A stretch of 64,000 nucleotides of DNA from Enterobacterales bacterium CwR94 (GTDB lineage Bacteria; Pseudomonadota; Gammaproteobacteria; Enterobacterales; Enterobacteriaceae), in NCBI GenBank assembly GCA_002837195.1, contig KZ478067.1:1-64000 (forward strand), read 5' to 3'. The translations under genes and the position numbers were made by a program. Under the pieces are notes generated by a model, which saw only the letters and a list, made by a program, of their open reading frames with translations, ran no database searches and had not been told where the DNA came from. This document shows, piece by piece, positions 1-9,766 of the stretch; within the stretch, counting starts at the first letter, position 1; every line of letters begins with the position of its first letter.

Positions 1-102
1 CGGCAACGGTGTATCCGTCGGCGGCGGTGTATCCGTCGGTGGCGGTGTCGTCGGCAACGGTGTATCCGTCGGCGGCGGTGTATCCGTCGGTGGCGGTGTC
101 GT
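1..102. repeat. 51-bp perfect tandem repeat in vgrG tail
   Basis: Bases 1-51 and 52-102 are identical. The unit is a multiple of three and encodes 17 residues of Pro/Thr/Asp/Leu on the minus strand. It contains shorter 18-bp sub-repeats, and degenerate copies continue to about 150. The array runs off the left edge, so the total copy number is unknown. Length changes in 51-bp steps would keep the vgrG frame. Confidence 0.95.
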
Positions 103-2442
103 CGGCGGTGGTAACGTCGTTGGCGGCGGTAACGTCGTCGGCGGTGGCGGTGGTGTGATCGGTGGGAAGATCGGCAACACAGGTAACGGCAATGGCAAGC
201 CAATACCGCCCAGTAGTGCTTTCGGTGCCAGTAAACCGCCAAGCCCAGCAAGACTGGCAAGGCCAGAGAGGCCTACGCCACCCCCGCCGCCGCCGCAGCA
301 GTCATCACTGTCACCTGGGTTGATTTGTACTTCTCCCCCCTGGATGATGACTTTGTCTTTACCGATGATCTTGACGACATTCCCCGTCAGCAGCAGTTCG
401 CCTCCAGCGCCCACGGCAACGGCGCCACCACCATACAAGGTGGCTGCGCCGCCAGCAGTCGCTTGCCAGGCCCCACCCACGCTGACGGCATGATAGCCAC
501 CCACGTTGGTTAAATTCGCACCACCGATGTTAAGGGTGTTTGCCCCTCCAACGTTGGTCGCGACCAGGCCTGCCACACTAAGCGAGTGCATGCCGCCCAC
601 GACAACACTGTGAGCCGCAGCAACCTGAAAGCTGGAGCACCCCCCAATCAGTTGGGTGCACATGCCAATAATGTTTTTGCTGTAGTTCGCCCCAACCAGG
701 ACAGTGCGATTCGCCCCTACCTGAAAGTCAGAATTAACGCCAACTTTATAGGATGCATTAGCCCCCACATTTTTGGCGTAATCGGTGCCAACAACCACAC
801 TGCGGTTGTTGCCAACGCTCAGATCAGAGTTAACGCCGATGGTTTGCGTTTCATTATTTTTGGTCAGACGAGCCATATCGCGCTCAGCCTGTTCCCAGTA
901 CTGTTCTATGCCGGGCTTATCTTCAAAACGTAGGCCGTTGTAGTTGCTCTTTCCCCCACCGATTGTGCGACTGATCAAACCACTTTGCGTCGCATTACCC
1001 GGCAGATCCCAGGGCGGCAGCGTCACGTTGTTGTACAGACTGCCGATGATCAAAGGCCTGTCAGGGTCGCCGTTAATAAAATCGACAACCACTTCATGGC
1101 CAATACGCGGAATGTATATGCCCCCGAAGCTGTTTCCCGCCCAGGCTTGACTGACGCGGATCCAGCAAGAGTCAGACTCACGGTTTTGCCCATAGCGATC
1201 CCAGACGAAACGGACTTTTACGCGACCGTATTCGTCTGTCCAGACTTCCTCACCCGGCGGTCCCACAATAATGGCGTTTTGTGGGCCATGCGTGCGCGGT
1301 TTCGGGATGGTCTGCGGGTGGCGATAAATTTTGGTGGTCGGTTGTACGGTGAACTGACACTGCACCGAAAACTGATCTTCTCGCGACAGTTGATCGACTT
1401 CCTGAATCGCCAACTGGCTGGAAATCACCATGTATTCACGGTTCACTTTATCGACCGGATACCCCTTCAGCTCGAAGTTGGTACCACAAACCACGCCACG
1501 CAGTTCACCGCTGCCGATCGCACGCGATCCCAGGGCACCACGTTCTTCAATACGAATACGCGCCAGTTGCTCACCGATGCCCGGTTGATCGTAATCGCCC
1601 GGCCAGTGATACACCTCCATATCGTTGAAGCTGGTTTTACGCGGTTTCACGTCCAGCGCCAGAATGTCAGCGCGCGACTTAGTGAAGTCATAGTCATTGG
1701 TTACCCAACGCCCGCTGGTCAGCATCTCCTGATGATGGAATTGTGCCACGTACTCTTCACCGGCTTTTGGCACATCCGGCACATAGTTGAGTAGCCGATA
1801 AGCCGCACTGGAGTAAGCCTTATGCGCCCCAACGTGATCCACCAGGATCAACTTATGCTTCTGATCCTGGTGTTCGAAGAACCAATAGATTCCCCACTCT
1901 TCCATCAGACGCTGAACAAACGCGAAGTCGGTTTCACCGTACTGCACCTGGAAATCCATCAGGGGATAGCTGGCTGCCAGGCGCTTTTCGTAGGAGAAGT
2001 TGTACTCAGACAACACCTCTTCAACGATATCGACCACCGTCTTGGACTGGAAGATTTTAAAATCCGTGGTGAGTTCACTGAGAGCCAGCCAGGGCCGCAG
2101 GACAATTTCAAACATCGCCTGATTCGCATCGCGGCCGATATAACGGGCTTTTTCAACCAGCCCGGAGATTTCGCGCTGGCCTTTGCCAATACCGCGCGCG
2201 TAATCCAGCCCGTTACCGTCGAGTTCGATGGTCACCGTCATCTCTTTGCCGATCAACGCTTTCAAATCAACATTCGAAGCGGTCTGCCAGGGGATCTGCG
2301 GATTCGCCGGTGTTTTCACCGTCAGTGTATATGTGTACAGGGTTGAGAAGGCTTCCTCTCCTTCCAACCTTGTCAGCACCAGCGCAGGCTCTCCAAACAG
2401 AGAGGGCATCGCCGGACTGCTTAATGTGATAGTTCGCGACAT
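1..2442 (-). CDS. vgrG: VgrG, T6SS spike protein (3' end outside window)
   Basis: VgrG trimers form the gp27/gp5-like spike that caps the Hcp tube and carries effectors. The reading frame is open for all 814 codons from the ATG at 2442 (MSRTITLSS...) to the left edge, so the C-terminus is missing. The N-terminal part is gp27-like. Roughly residues 480-680 hold glycine-rich valine repeats such as NTLNIGGANLTNVGGYH, typical of the gp5 beta-helix, followed by GKDKVIIQGGEVQINPGDS. A Cys-Cys-Gly5 stretch and a hydrophobic Gly/Leu/Pro segment come next. From about residue 760 the protein becomes a Pro/Thr/Asp tail built of PPPTDTP units, an unusual extension that may link to a C-terminal effector domain beyond the edge. 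It is the last gene of the leftward T6SS operon inside the window. Confidence 0.93.
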   Translation of the reverse strand, partial: MSRTITLSSPAMPSLFGEPALVLTRLEGEEAFSTLYTYTLTVKTPANPQIPWQTASNVDLKALIGKEMTVTIELDGNGLDYARGIGKGQREISGLVEKARYIGRDANQAMFEIVLRPWLALSELTTDFKIFQSKTVVDIVEEVLSEYNFSYEKRLAASYPLMDFQVQYGETDFAFVQRLMEEWGIYWFFEHQDQKHKLILVDHVGAHKAYSSAAYRLLNYVPDVPKAGEEYVAQFHHQEMLTSGRWVTNDYDFTKSRADILALDVKPRKTSFNDMEVYHWPGDYDQPGIGEQLARIRIEERGALGSRAIGSGELRGVVCGTNFELKGYPVDKVNREYMVISSQLAIQEVDQLSREDQFSVQCQFTVQPTTKIYRHPQTIPKPRTHGPQNAIIVGPPGEEVWTDEYGRVKVRFVWDRYGQNRESDSCWIRVSQAWAGNSFGGIYIPRIGHEVVVDFINGDPDRPLIIGSLYNNVTLPPWDLPGNATQSGLISRTIGGGKSNYNGLRFEDKPGIEQYWEQAERDMARLTKNNETQTIGVNSDLSVGNNRSVVVGTDYAKNVGANASYKVGVNSDFQVGANRTVLVGANYSKNIIGMCTQLIGGCSSFQVAAAHSVVVGGMHSLSVAGLVATNVGGANTLNIGGANLTNVGGYHAVSVGGAWQATAGGAATLYGGGAVAVGAGGELLLTGNVVKIIGKDKVIIQGGEVQINPGDSDDCCGGGGGGVGLSGLASLAGLGGLLAPKALLGGIGLPLPLPVLPIFPPITPPPPPTTLPPPTTLPPPTTPPPTDTPPPTDTPLPTTPPPTDTPPPTDTPLP

Positions 2443-2483
2443 AGTGCTACCTAATACCTGGTTAATATCGCAAAGTGTGTGTG

Positions 2484-3170
2484 TCACACTTTAATGGGAT
2501 GACCTAAGTCATTGATTATTTGTGCTTCAATTACCTTTCCATACCTGCTTTGCCTCCAGAGCCAAATCGTGTCAACGTTCTGAATGCAGCCAGGCCAATC
2601 CCTCCATGGCATTGCATCCACTCCATGTTTTTCTTCCCACTCCTCATCTGCGCTACAGCGCACAGCACGTAATTGTTCATCCAGTTCCGGCAACGGATCT
2701 GGCTGATGGCGGTTCCAACCACGACGACCTGGCTGCCCTGCCCGCTGGAGCAAGCGACAGGTTTTGCGCACTTCTTCTAACTGGTGCGGTTGTGCACCAC
2801 CGTGTAACAAAGGCACCAATGCCCGACTCAACCAAAAAGGCAGGCTTTCCCGCGTTAGGAGCTGGCGCAGGAGCCAACTCTCATTCACCCAGGCATACAG
2901 CGCGACATTCGGTGTCACGCTGGAGGGAATGAACGCACCGACAAAAAAATGGCGGCGATTCGCCTCCTGATCCGGCATCACAAAACACCAGGGATAGCGT
3001 TGCCAGGCGGGAGCGGTCAGTAACGACGGCGCAAGCTGCGCATTCACCTGCTGCAATTGCGCCTCAAAACGCTGCGTCAGGCGGCGATTACGCTCAAATC
3101 GCTTTTGTATTGCAGGCCTGTCAGGCAGACAGGCCGTGATCACGACACGGGGATAGAAATCTTTCAGCAT
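2484..3170 (-). CDS. T6SS-associated protein of unknown function
   Basis: This 228-residue protein lies between tssM (11-bp gap) and vgrG (41-bp gap) on the same strand, so it is very probably cotranscribed with them. The ATG at 3170 has a GGAG Shine-Dalgarno sequence 6 nt upstream. The sequence is rich in Arg, Trp and Pro, has no signal peptide or obvious membrane span, and I recognise no motif. The position next to tssM is where tagF-type accessory genes are often found, but the N-terminus does not show the TagF pattern, so I do not assign it. It could be a vgrG-linked adaptor or a divergent accessory protein. Confidence 0.75.
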   Translation of the reverse strand: MLKDFYPRVVITACLPDRPAIQKRFERNRRLTQRFEAQLQQVNAQLAPSLLTAPAWQRYPWCFVMPDQEANRRHFFVGAFIPSSVTPNVALYAWVNESWLLRQLLTRESLPFWLSRALVPLLHGGAQPHQLEEVRKTCRLLQRAGQPGRRGWNRHQPDPLPELDEQLRAVRCSADEEWEEKHGVDAMPWRDWPGCIQNVDTIWLWRQSRYGKVIEAQIINDLGHPIKV

Positions 3171-3181
3171 CTTGATCTCCT

Positions 3182-6100
3182 TTATTCACTCAGCGCCGGG
3201 CAGCGGAAATCCCGCAGCCATTCGCTGAGCATCTTGCCGTCGATATCGGCCCCCGACAGTCTCAGGGTGACCTGCTTCTCAGCACTGGCCGGAGAGAACA
3301 GAAAACGCGTCGCACCGCTATCAGGCACGGATTCCTCCGGGTCCAAAGACCAACGCACTAACAGCTGGTTATCCCGTGCCACGCGAATCGCATCGGCATT
3401 GTCTAACCAGTGCAGAAGTGCCCAAGGGCCACGCCAGGCTTTGTCTGGCAGTGCCGCAGTTTGGCGAGAACGGGCGATCATGCTCAGCATCGTGCCACGG
3501 CGCTCACCGGGCCAGTCGAGTTGTTGTTCAACCACCGGGCCATGGGCATAACGCAACTTATTACCGTCAACATTCAGAATAAATTGCGTGATTTCCGGCG
3601 ACAGAGAATCCACCGCCGCGCTGAGACTCAGCGCCATTTTCTGGCCGCCCTGTGGGAAAAAGAGGTGACGGATATGCGCGACTTGCTCAAAAAACGCTAA
3701 GCCACGGGTATCTTCAGTGCCTTTGAAGCGCCAGGGAGAGACAGTACTGTCGACTCTGGCTGCCAAATTCTGTTGGAACCAGGCATCCACGATGCCACCT
3801 GGCGCAAAGAAACGTTCAAAATCGGCCAGTGACACTTCACGGCTGCTGTCGGCAAACGGATAGCGCCCCTGCAAGGTTGTGCGGCAGATCTCGCCAGGCC
3901 CTTCGGCAATAGAAGCGATACGGGTGCTGACCACGCGCTGCTGCATCTTGTCGTAAGAACGCACCAGCAAGGGAGCAATCAGATTGTGAACCGGCTCTGG
4001 CCAGGTCTCGGCCTCCGCCGCCAGACGCGCACCGTCGTCGGTCAGTGGTGGAATATCGCCCTGTCCCAGCGCACTGTTGTACACCACCAGTCGCGTGTAT
4101 TGATCGCTCAGCATACCCAGCACGCGGCTCAGCGACGTCCCTTGCATCTGGACAAAATCGGCGGGTGCGCCTGGCGGACGATCGCCACGCACAAACTGAC
4201 GCAGTGCTGCAAAACGATCGTCGACGGTATGGCGAATCAACTGCTGCTCACGAAAATCCACCGCCTCTTGCAGCTTCTTTGCCTGCTGCAAAACCCGTCC
4301 CTGGTTAACCATGGCACCGCGGGTGAGCTCATCGGTCAGCGTCTTTTTATTGTCCGCCAGGGTGGTCTCTTCCACCGCCCGGTTCAACAACATGCGCAAG
4401 GGTGAGTTATCCGCCACCATGGCGCGCAATAACGCGATATCGAGCGCCGAGCTTTGCGCGGTTGCCTGCTGCTCGACGCCCATCGGGATAAGCCGCAGGC
4501 TATTCAGAAAGCGCTGCCAGTGATCGCGGTATTCACGCAGGTACTGCGCGAGAACGGCTTCACGGAACTCAACCGGATTGGTTGCTACCGCGGATTGCCC
4601 CATCACCCAGCTATCCTCACCCTGCAGGGTTAGCAATGCTGAGAGGATTTTTTTTTTAACCTGATTTTCCCATCCCTGCCGGGTATAGATGCCCGGGATC
4701 CCCTGCTGCAGCAATTTCTCGTCGTCCAGTGTGAAGACGGCGGGCGCATCCGCCCCCACCATTCCACGCAGGCTCAAGCTGGGAGGCGCATCCTCCTCCA
4801 ATTGCTGTTTCAGTCGCTGCCAGACACGCGCACTCTCTGGCTGCTCAGCCAGGCGCGCACGCGCTTGCTTGATCACTTCAGTGTCTGGCGCTTGTCCGTA
4901 CTGCCGCCACTGAGGCTGTGAAAAGAGTATGCTCAGATGCTCAATAAAGTTTTCACGCGTGCGGTAAGGCTGAATCGCCCCGCTGCGCTCCCAACTGGCA
5001 GCAATCTGCGGTACCAGCCAACGGCTGTCCAGCTTGCCAAGACCGCCAATCATCAGGTAACGCTTCAGGGCTGCCCACAAGGCTTCGTCGTCGCTGCTTT
5101 GCAGCGCTTTTTCGACGTCTTGCAGCGCCTGCGTTTCGACCTGAGGCAGCAAATAGCGCTGCAGGAAGAAGTGATACAGTGCATCTGCGCCCTTCGCCAC
5201 CGTGCGTCCGGTATACAGACCAAAACGCCATTCGCGATCGGGTTGCCACACGTCCAGGTCATCGTATTGGGCGAGCTGTTGCGTGCCGTTCAACACACCA
5301 GGCAGCAGTGCAGGCGCAGGCTTACTGATGTAGTGCCCAACGTCTTTGCTGAGGCCGTCCAGCTTAAAGGACAGTGCGTCCAGGTAGCCGCGGTTCAATT
5401 GATAGCTGGTCACTAACGCCAGACATAACCAGCAGGCAACGCCCCAGGACAACAGATGGCCGAACACATTTTTAACGCGATACTGTGATTGCAAACGCAG
5501 GTTGTAACTGACCAAATCACGGTCACGCGTAATCACATCACTGAACAACTGCGTCAGAAAATAGTGTTTTCCCCACGCGCCTTCTGAGATCAGTCCCTCT
5601 TCCTCATTTTGACTGGAGAGCGAGGCCGGTGTGCCGGGGGATTTTTGCTGCAGCAGGTTTTGCCACTTCTGGAGCAGCGTGCTGTTATTACGCAATGACC
5701 AGTTACGAGGCTGGCAGTTACTGACGAAATACACCCCACGCAGTGTGGGATGGAATTGGGTTTCATCGTAGCGAGAAGCAAAGAAAATATTCTGCACCAC
5801 TTCCGACACGCCCTGCGCTAGCAGGCCAAAATCCTGGGGCAGCGCATACATCCGCTTGCGATCACCCACGTCATACTCTTCTTGCAAACGCAGATACATC
5901 ACGCGGCTCAGGCGGTTTTGCAGTAATCCCAACTCTTCTTGTAACCAGCCTTTTAAGGACGTGGTGGTCGATGTTGAAGGTTCATTATCCCAGGGCAGCG
6001 TAATGCCCCACACCTGTTCACGTTCCTGCGTGGTGAGATTACGGAAATACTCTTCAAACCCGGTAAGCAGGTCTAACTTGGTCACCGTCACGTAGACAGG

Positions 6101-7051
6101 AAAACGCACACCCAATTGCGCGCGCAACTCATCCAGTCGCGCACGCAACGTCGCGGCCAGCGTTAAGCGGTCAGCCTGCGACTTATGCAGAATATCTTCC
6201 GTTGATAGCGCCAAAATCACCCCGTTGATCCCGCGGACCGGACGGTGTTTTTTCAGCGCAGCCACCAGGCTCTTCCATTCCTGCTGAGCATGTTCATCAT
6301 CGCCGGCATATTTACCCGCGGTATCTAAAAACAGTGCGTCGTTGGTGAACAGACATTCACAGGGATCGGTTGGCGGGTTCTCTTTATCCATGCGGTTAAG
6401 CTGTTCAGGCAGCGGGAACTCCTGCCCGGATGAAAACAGCATGGCGGTTTTGCCCGAAGATGCGGTGCCCATAACCAGGAACCATGGCAGCCAACTGCGG
6501 CGATGCCCGGTGCTGAAAAAGCGACGCCACGCCGGGATCGTGCGATGAATGCGGCGCATATAGCGTACGCCACCTTCAATCACCGCATTAATGGCAGCGT
6601 TATCAATGCGCATTGATGCCGGTTGTTCAGCGGATTTCTTGGCCCAACGCGTAAGCAAAGTAGGATCTTGCGCCAGTGCCCGCATCAATCGCCACAGACC
6701 GTACAGCACGGCAATCAATAGAATTACCGCCATCAGCACCACGCGGTGGCTGACTTGCTCAAACGGATGCTGCTCGCCGATCAGCAAAAACGGGCTGACG
6801 ACCCAGACCAATGCCAGCACACCGACGGTCAGTGACAGAAACCACGGTAAGCGATTCCAGCACAACAGAAAAATACCCAGTAACGCGACGAGAACCACCA
6901 CGCGCGCAGCAGAGGTTTCAAGAGGGCGCGCGTTGCCGAACCCAAACCAGGGCCCCAGAAACCAGCACGCTGCTGCCAGCAGTCCAAAGGCGGCAATGAG
7001 CAATAAACGCGTCAATCCCCGACCTGAAAATAAACGATTAAACAGTGACAT
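3182..7051 (-). CDS. tssM: TssM (IcmF/VasK), inner-membrane T6SS core protein
   Basis: TssM joins TssL and TssJ in the trans-envelope complex that anchors the T6SS. The protein has about 1289 residues, typical of the family. Three hydrophobic segments occupy the first 120 residues, followed by a Walker A motif GTASSGKT near residue 195 and the cytoplasmic IcmF domain. A further membrane segment (LLSWGVACWLCLALVTSYQL) precedes a long periplasmic region. An upstream GTG at 7087 would overlap tssL by 26 nt. I prefer the ATG at 7051 (MSLFNRLFSG), 10 nt after the tssL stop and preceded by GGATGG. The Walker A motif is intact, so the NTPase-type rather than the degenerate form of TssM is predicted. 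Confidence 0.95.
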   Translation of the reverse strand: MSLFNRLFSGRGLTRLLLIAAFGLLAAACWFLGPWFGFGNARPLETSAARVVVLVALLGIFLLCWNRLPWFLSLTVGVLALVWVVSPFLLIGEQHPFEQVSHRVVLMAVILLIAVLYGLWRLMRALAQDPTLLTRWAKKSAEQPASMRIDNAAINAVIEGGVRYMRRIHRTIPAWRRFFSTGHRRSWLPWFLVMGTASSGKTAMLFSSGQEFPLPEQLNRMDKENPPTDPCECLFTNDALFLDTAGKYAGDDEHAQQEWKSLVAALKKHRPVRGINGVILALSTEDILHKSQADRLTLAATLRARLDELRAQLGVRFPVYVTVTKLDLLTGFEEYFRNLTTQEREQVWGITLPWDNEPSTSTTTSLKGWLQEELGLLQNRLSRVMYLRLQEEYDVGDRKRMYALPQDFGLLAQGVSEVVQNIFFASRYDETQFHPTLRGVYFVSNCQPRNWSLRNNSTLLQKWQNLLQQKSPGTPASLSSQNEEEGLISEGAWGKHYFLTQLFSDVITRDRDLVSYNLRLQSQYRVKNVFGHLLSWGVACWLCLALVTSYQLNRGYLDALSFKLDGLSKDVGHYISKPAPALLPGVLNGTQQLAQYDDLDVWQPDREWRFGLYTGRTVAKGADALYHFFLQRYLLPQVETQALQDVEKALQSSDDEALWAALKRYLMIGGLGKLDSRWLVPQIAASWERSGAIQPYRTRENFIEHLSILFSQPQWRQYGQAPDTEVIKQARARLAEQPESARVWQRLKQQLEEDAPPSLSLRGMVGADAPAVFTLDDEKLLQQGIPGIYTRQGWENQVKKKILSALLTLQGEDSWVMGQSAVATNPVEFREAVLAQYLREYRDHWQRFLNSLRLIPMGVEQQATAQSSALDIALLRAMVADNSPLRMLLNRAVEETTLADNKKTLTDELTRGAMVNQGRVLQQAKKLQEAVDFREQQLIRHTVDDRFAALRQFVRGDRPPGAPADFVQMQGTSLSRVLGMLSDQYTRLVVYNSALGQGDIPPLTDDGARLAAEAETWPEPVHNLIAPLLVRSYDKMQQRVVSTRIASIAEGPGEICRTTLQGRYPFADSSREVSLADFERFFAPGGIVDAWFQQNLAARVDSTVSPWRFKGTEDTRGLAFFEQVAHIRHLFFPQGGQKMALSLSAAVDSLSPEITQFILNVDGNKLRYAHGPVVEQQLDWPGERRGTMLSMIARSRQTAALPDKAWRGPWALLHWLDNADAIRVARDNQLLVRWSLDPEESVPDSGATRFLFSPASAEKQVTLRLSGADIDGKMLSEWLRDFRCPALSE

Positions 7052-7061
7052 GAGCCATCCA

Positions 7062-8417
7062 TTAATAAGTGACGAAGATGTCAACACGGCGGTTCTTAGC
7101 CCGCCCTTCCGGGGTCTGATTACTCGCCACCGGTTGTTGATCGCCTAATCCTTCAATTTGAATATCGCTGGCCGCGATCCCAGACTGCTGCAACAACTGC
7201 GCAACGCTGGCAGCACGCTTCTCCGACAACACCTGGTTATTCGGTAATCCCGGTTTGTTGATCGGCGTAGCATCGGTATAACCAACGATTCTCACCTGCC
7301 CTTTGACACGATGGATCTCATCGGCAACGCGCTTGAGTACCGGCAACATCTCGCTGCGAACCCCCACTGCGCCGACCACAAACATCGCATCGCCGCGGAA
7401 TGTCACCAGGCTGTGACCCGCGGTCTCATTGACGCTGACCAGTTGCTTATCAATCTCTGGTTTTAACAATACGGCCAGGCGTAAACGCTCAACAGGGCGG
7501 CTCTCAGCCACCAGAGCAGGCGGGCGAGCCAGCGCTTGCATGTGTTTCAGATAAGCCGATTCCGGTACCACCAACAGGTATTTGCAGGTGATAAAGGTCC
7601 CCGCCGTTAACACACCGACAAAGAGCAGGGAAACCCGCACCGGGACAAACAGCCGACGCCGACGTTTCTCACTGCGCTGTGGCAACGCATGGGCCGACAG
7701 CGCAGCCGGTATGCTGTCGCGCGTGCTTTGCAACAAGGCCAGCAAACGCTGGCGAATCTTGGTTAACTGGCGCTCACCGTTCTCGATGATGCTGTAGCGT
7801 CCCTCAAACCCTAACCCGAGGATGCGCAGCTGAATTTCCAGCACATCGGCGTAGTCATGGGGGGTCATGGACAGGCGACCGACCAACAAGAAGAATTTGT
7901 TACCGCCGTCGTTATCGCCTTCAAAATGGTTGAGCAAGTTACTCTGCGACCAGCCAACATCCACACCCCAGGGTCTGGCATGTGCGGCTTCATCGAGCGC
8001 GGTACAGATGCAGTAGCGCACGATCGCCATTTTTTTCCATGAGATGTCCACTTCATCGCAGACCACATTGAACAGCGTGATTTCGTTTTTCAGGCTCTCT
8101 TTGAGCAACCACGCCTGATCGCGATCCTGCACTTTTTCAGGCATTTCGCTGAGGGCGCGCAGCAGTGGCTGAATAGCTTCCAACAACGGCACAGGCGCGG
8201 CTTGCACTTTTGCAACGCGTTGCTGAACACTTTCACTGCGTAACTGGCTAATGTCGTAGCGTGAACTACGTGTTTCCGCGCCCAGGCTCTCCCCGGTAGA
8301 GGGCGACGGTTGCGGGCTGTCCATAAGGAATTGACCCAGCGCCTGGGCGCCGGTGTCATCGCTGTCTGGCGGAAACAAAAAGTCACCGCCGAAATTCAGT
8401 TCGCTGCTGTCACTCAT
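7062..8417 (-). CDS. tssL: TssL (DotU family) with C-terminal OmpA domain
   Basis: TssL is the inner-membrane partner of TssM. The 451-residue protein has an acidic N-terminus, a DotU/IcmH helical domain (about 75-240, with CTALDEAAHARPWGVD), one membrane span around 258-283 after a basic KRRRRLF stretch, and an OmpA-like peptidoglycan-binding domain from about 330 to the end (VGYTDATPINKPG, LSEKRAASVAQLL, GRAKNRRVDI). This is the evolved or extended TssL form that binds the cell wall itself. Its start codon overlaps the tssK stop (ATGA at 8417), which implies translational coupling. Confidence 0.95.
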   Translation of the reverse strand: MSDSSELNFGGDFLFPPDSDDTGAQALGQFLMDSPQPSPSTGESLGAETRSSRYDISQLRSESVQQRVAKVQAAPVPLLEAIQPLLRALSEMPEKVQDRDQAWLLKESLKNEITLFNVVCDEVDISWKKMAIVRYCICTALDEAAHARPWGVDVGWSQSNLLNHFEGDNDGGNKFFLLVGRLSMTPHDYADVLEIQLRILGLGFEGRYSIIENGERQLTKIRQRLLALLQSTRDSIPAALSAHALPQRSEKRRRRLFVPVRVSLLFVGVLTAGTFITCKYLLVVPESAYLKHMQALARPPALVAESRPVERLRLAVLLKPEIDKQLVSVNETAGHSLVTFRGDAMFVVGAVGVRSEMLPVLKRVADEIHRVKGQVRIVGYTDATPINKPGLPNNQVLSEKRAASVAQLLQQSGIAASDIQIEGLGDQQPVASNQTPEGRAKNRRVDIFVTY

Positions 8418-9763
8418 CAGTCTCTAATTCCCCAGAGCTCCATTTTCAGCCCCGGGAAATCCCCCGCAACGTGCATAGCGATAGCACCGGTGCTGGCGAT
8501 TTTTTCCCAGAAAGGACCGCTTTTGATCAGCTCAAAATAGACATGACCCGCGCTGTATGGAATCTGACGCGGAGGGACGGGCAATGCATGTAACTCAAGA
8601 CCCGGCAGGTGCGAACGCACCAGTTCGTGCAGTTGCTGCGGCGCACTGAGTTTGGCTTGTGCGGTGTACTGGTGCTGCAACACATCCATCGGTAGCTGAG
8701 CGGTCACCGCCAGCACCAGACTTGAGAAACCGCGCAACTCGCCCGGCAGAATGCTGGCCGACCAGACGCCATTGCCGCGCGACTCCAGCGGAATCATCTG
8801 CCCTGCTCTGACCAGGATCTGGTTAAGCATTTCGTGGACATCATCGACCAGTGGGCGGATTGACGGATACAGACGGACATGGTCGTAGCCCGGTGCCGGA
8901 CGCGGGCGGCGGGTCTTGATACGAATGAACGTCGACAGCTCACCGGCGAACTTTGCCAACTCCTGATACAGCATAATGGGCGGCAGTTCGGGAATATTGC
9001 GCAGGTGATCCAGTACCGGCTCATACTTGTTGAAGATTTGCAGCAACAAGTAATCCACGATTTCAGCACTGGCGCTGGCTTTGCCGTCGCTGTTCGATAA
9101 ACGTCGGGCCAGCATCTCCGCACGCATTTTCACCAAACCATTGAGGTGCGTTAGCCATTCCCCCAACAATTCGCTGGCGGCATAGCCGGTGACCGGCGGG
9201 ATATAATCTTCGGTATGCAGCAGCACGCTGCCATCGGGTTGGATGGCGCGCACGCGCGTGAGCGGTAATCCAATCCAGGACTCCGTCATTTCACTTTCGG
9301 ATAACAGACGCAAACGCAATTGCGCCAGTTGCACCGGTTTGGGCCCCTGACGTATGGCATTGGTGTCATTCAATTCGGCTTCCAGCGCGCTAAAGCGGGC
9401 CAGTGAGCCAAAATCGTGGTCATCAAAAATGGTTTCATCGCTGTTATCAAGACGCAGCGGCACCGCAAGGTAAATTAACTTACCCAGATGCTCAGGCACG
9501 ATGGTCAGCGGTTCTGGCAGTGCGGCATGGCCTGGAATATCAAAGGGCGTGCCATCAGGGAGCACCCCGCGCCCCGCTCGCAATACGAGCTTGCCGTAAG
9601 AGAGTGCTTCCAGATCGATTTCATACTGCGAGAACCCCCAAAAAAAAGGCGTAATCGTGCTGGCGCGTTTGTGTGCGTAGTATTCAAGGTAGCGTTCTTG
9701 CTGCTGGAAAAGTTGCGGACGAAGAAAAAGTCCTTCACTCCAGACGACTTTATTTGTTCTCAC
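8417..9763 (-). CDS. tssK: TssK, T6SS baseplate-membrane connector
   Basis: TssK trimers link the TssF/TssG/TssE wedge to the TssL-TssM membrane complex. The 448-residue protein begins with the family signature MRTNKVVWSEGLFLRPQLFQ and shows conserved motifs PPVTGY and HYARP-like surroundings typical of TssK; length is also typical. The gene starts 3 nt after the tssJ stop and ends with a 1-nt ATGA overlap with tssL, so the tssJKLM block is tightly packed. No anomalies seen. Confidence 0.94.
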   Translation of the reverse strand: MRTNKVVWSEGLFLRPQLFQQQERYLEYYAHKRASTITPFFWGFSQYEIDLEALSYGKLVLRAGRGVLPDGTPFDIPGHAALPEPLTIVPEHLGKLIYLAVPLRLDNSDETIFDDHDFGSLARFSALEAELNDTNAIRQGPKPVQLAQLRLRLLSESEMTESWIGLPLTRVRAIQPDGSVLLHTEDYIPPVTGYAASELLGEWLTHLNGLVKMRAEMLARRLSNSDGKASASAEIVDYLLLQIFNKYEPVLDHLRNIPELPPIMLYQELAKFAGELSTFIRIKTRRPRPAPGYDHVRLYPSIRPLVDDVHEMLNQILVRAGQMIPLESRGNGVWSASILPGELRGFSSLVLAVTAQLPMDVLQHQYTAQAKLSAPQQLHELVRSHLPGLELHALPVPPRQIPYSAGHVYFELIKSGPFWEKIASTGAIAMHVAGDFPGLKMELWGIRD

Positions 9764-9766
9764 GTC

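Noticed and set aside
1-150. Possible CRISPR array
   Set aside because: The repeats are directly adjacent, GC-rich, in frame and have no spacers; they are coding tandem repeats of vgrG.
155-2346. Several plus-strand open frames
   Set aside because: They lie opposite vgrG, whose minus-strand frame is open to the edge and matches the family; none of the plus-strand frames has recognisable features.
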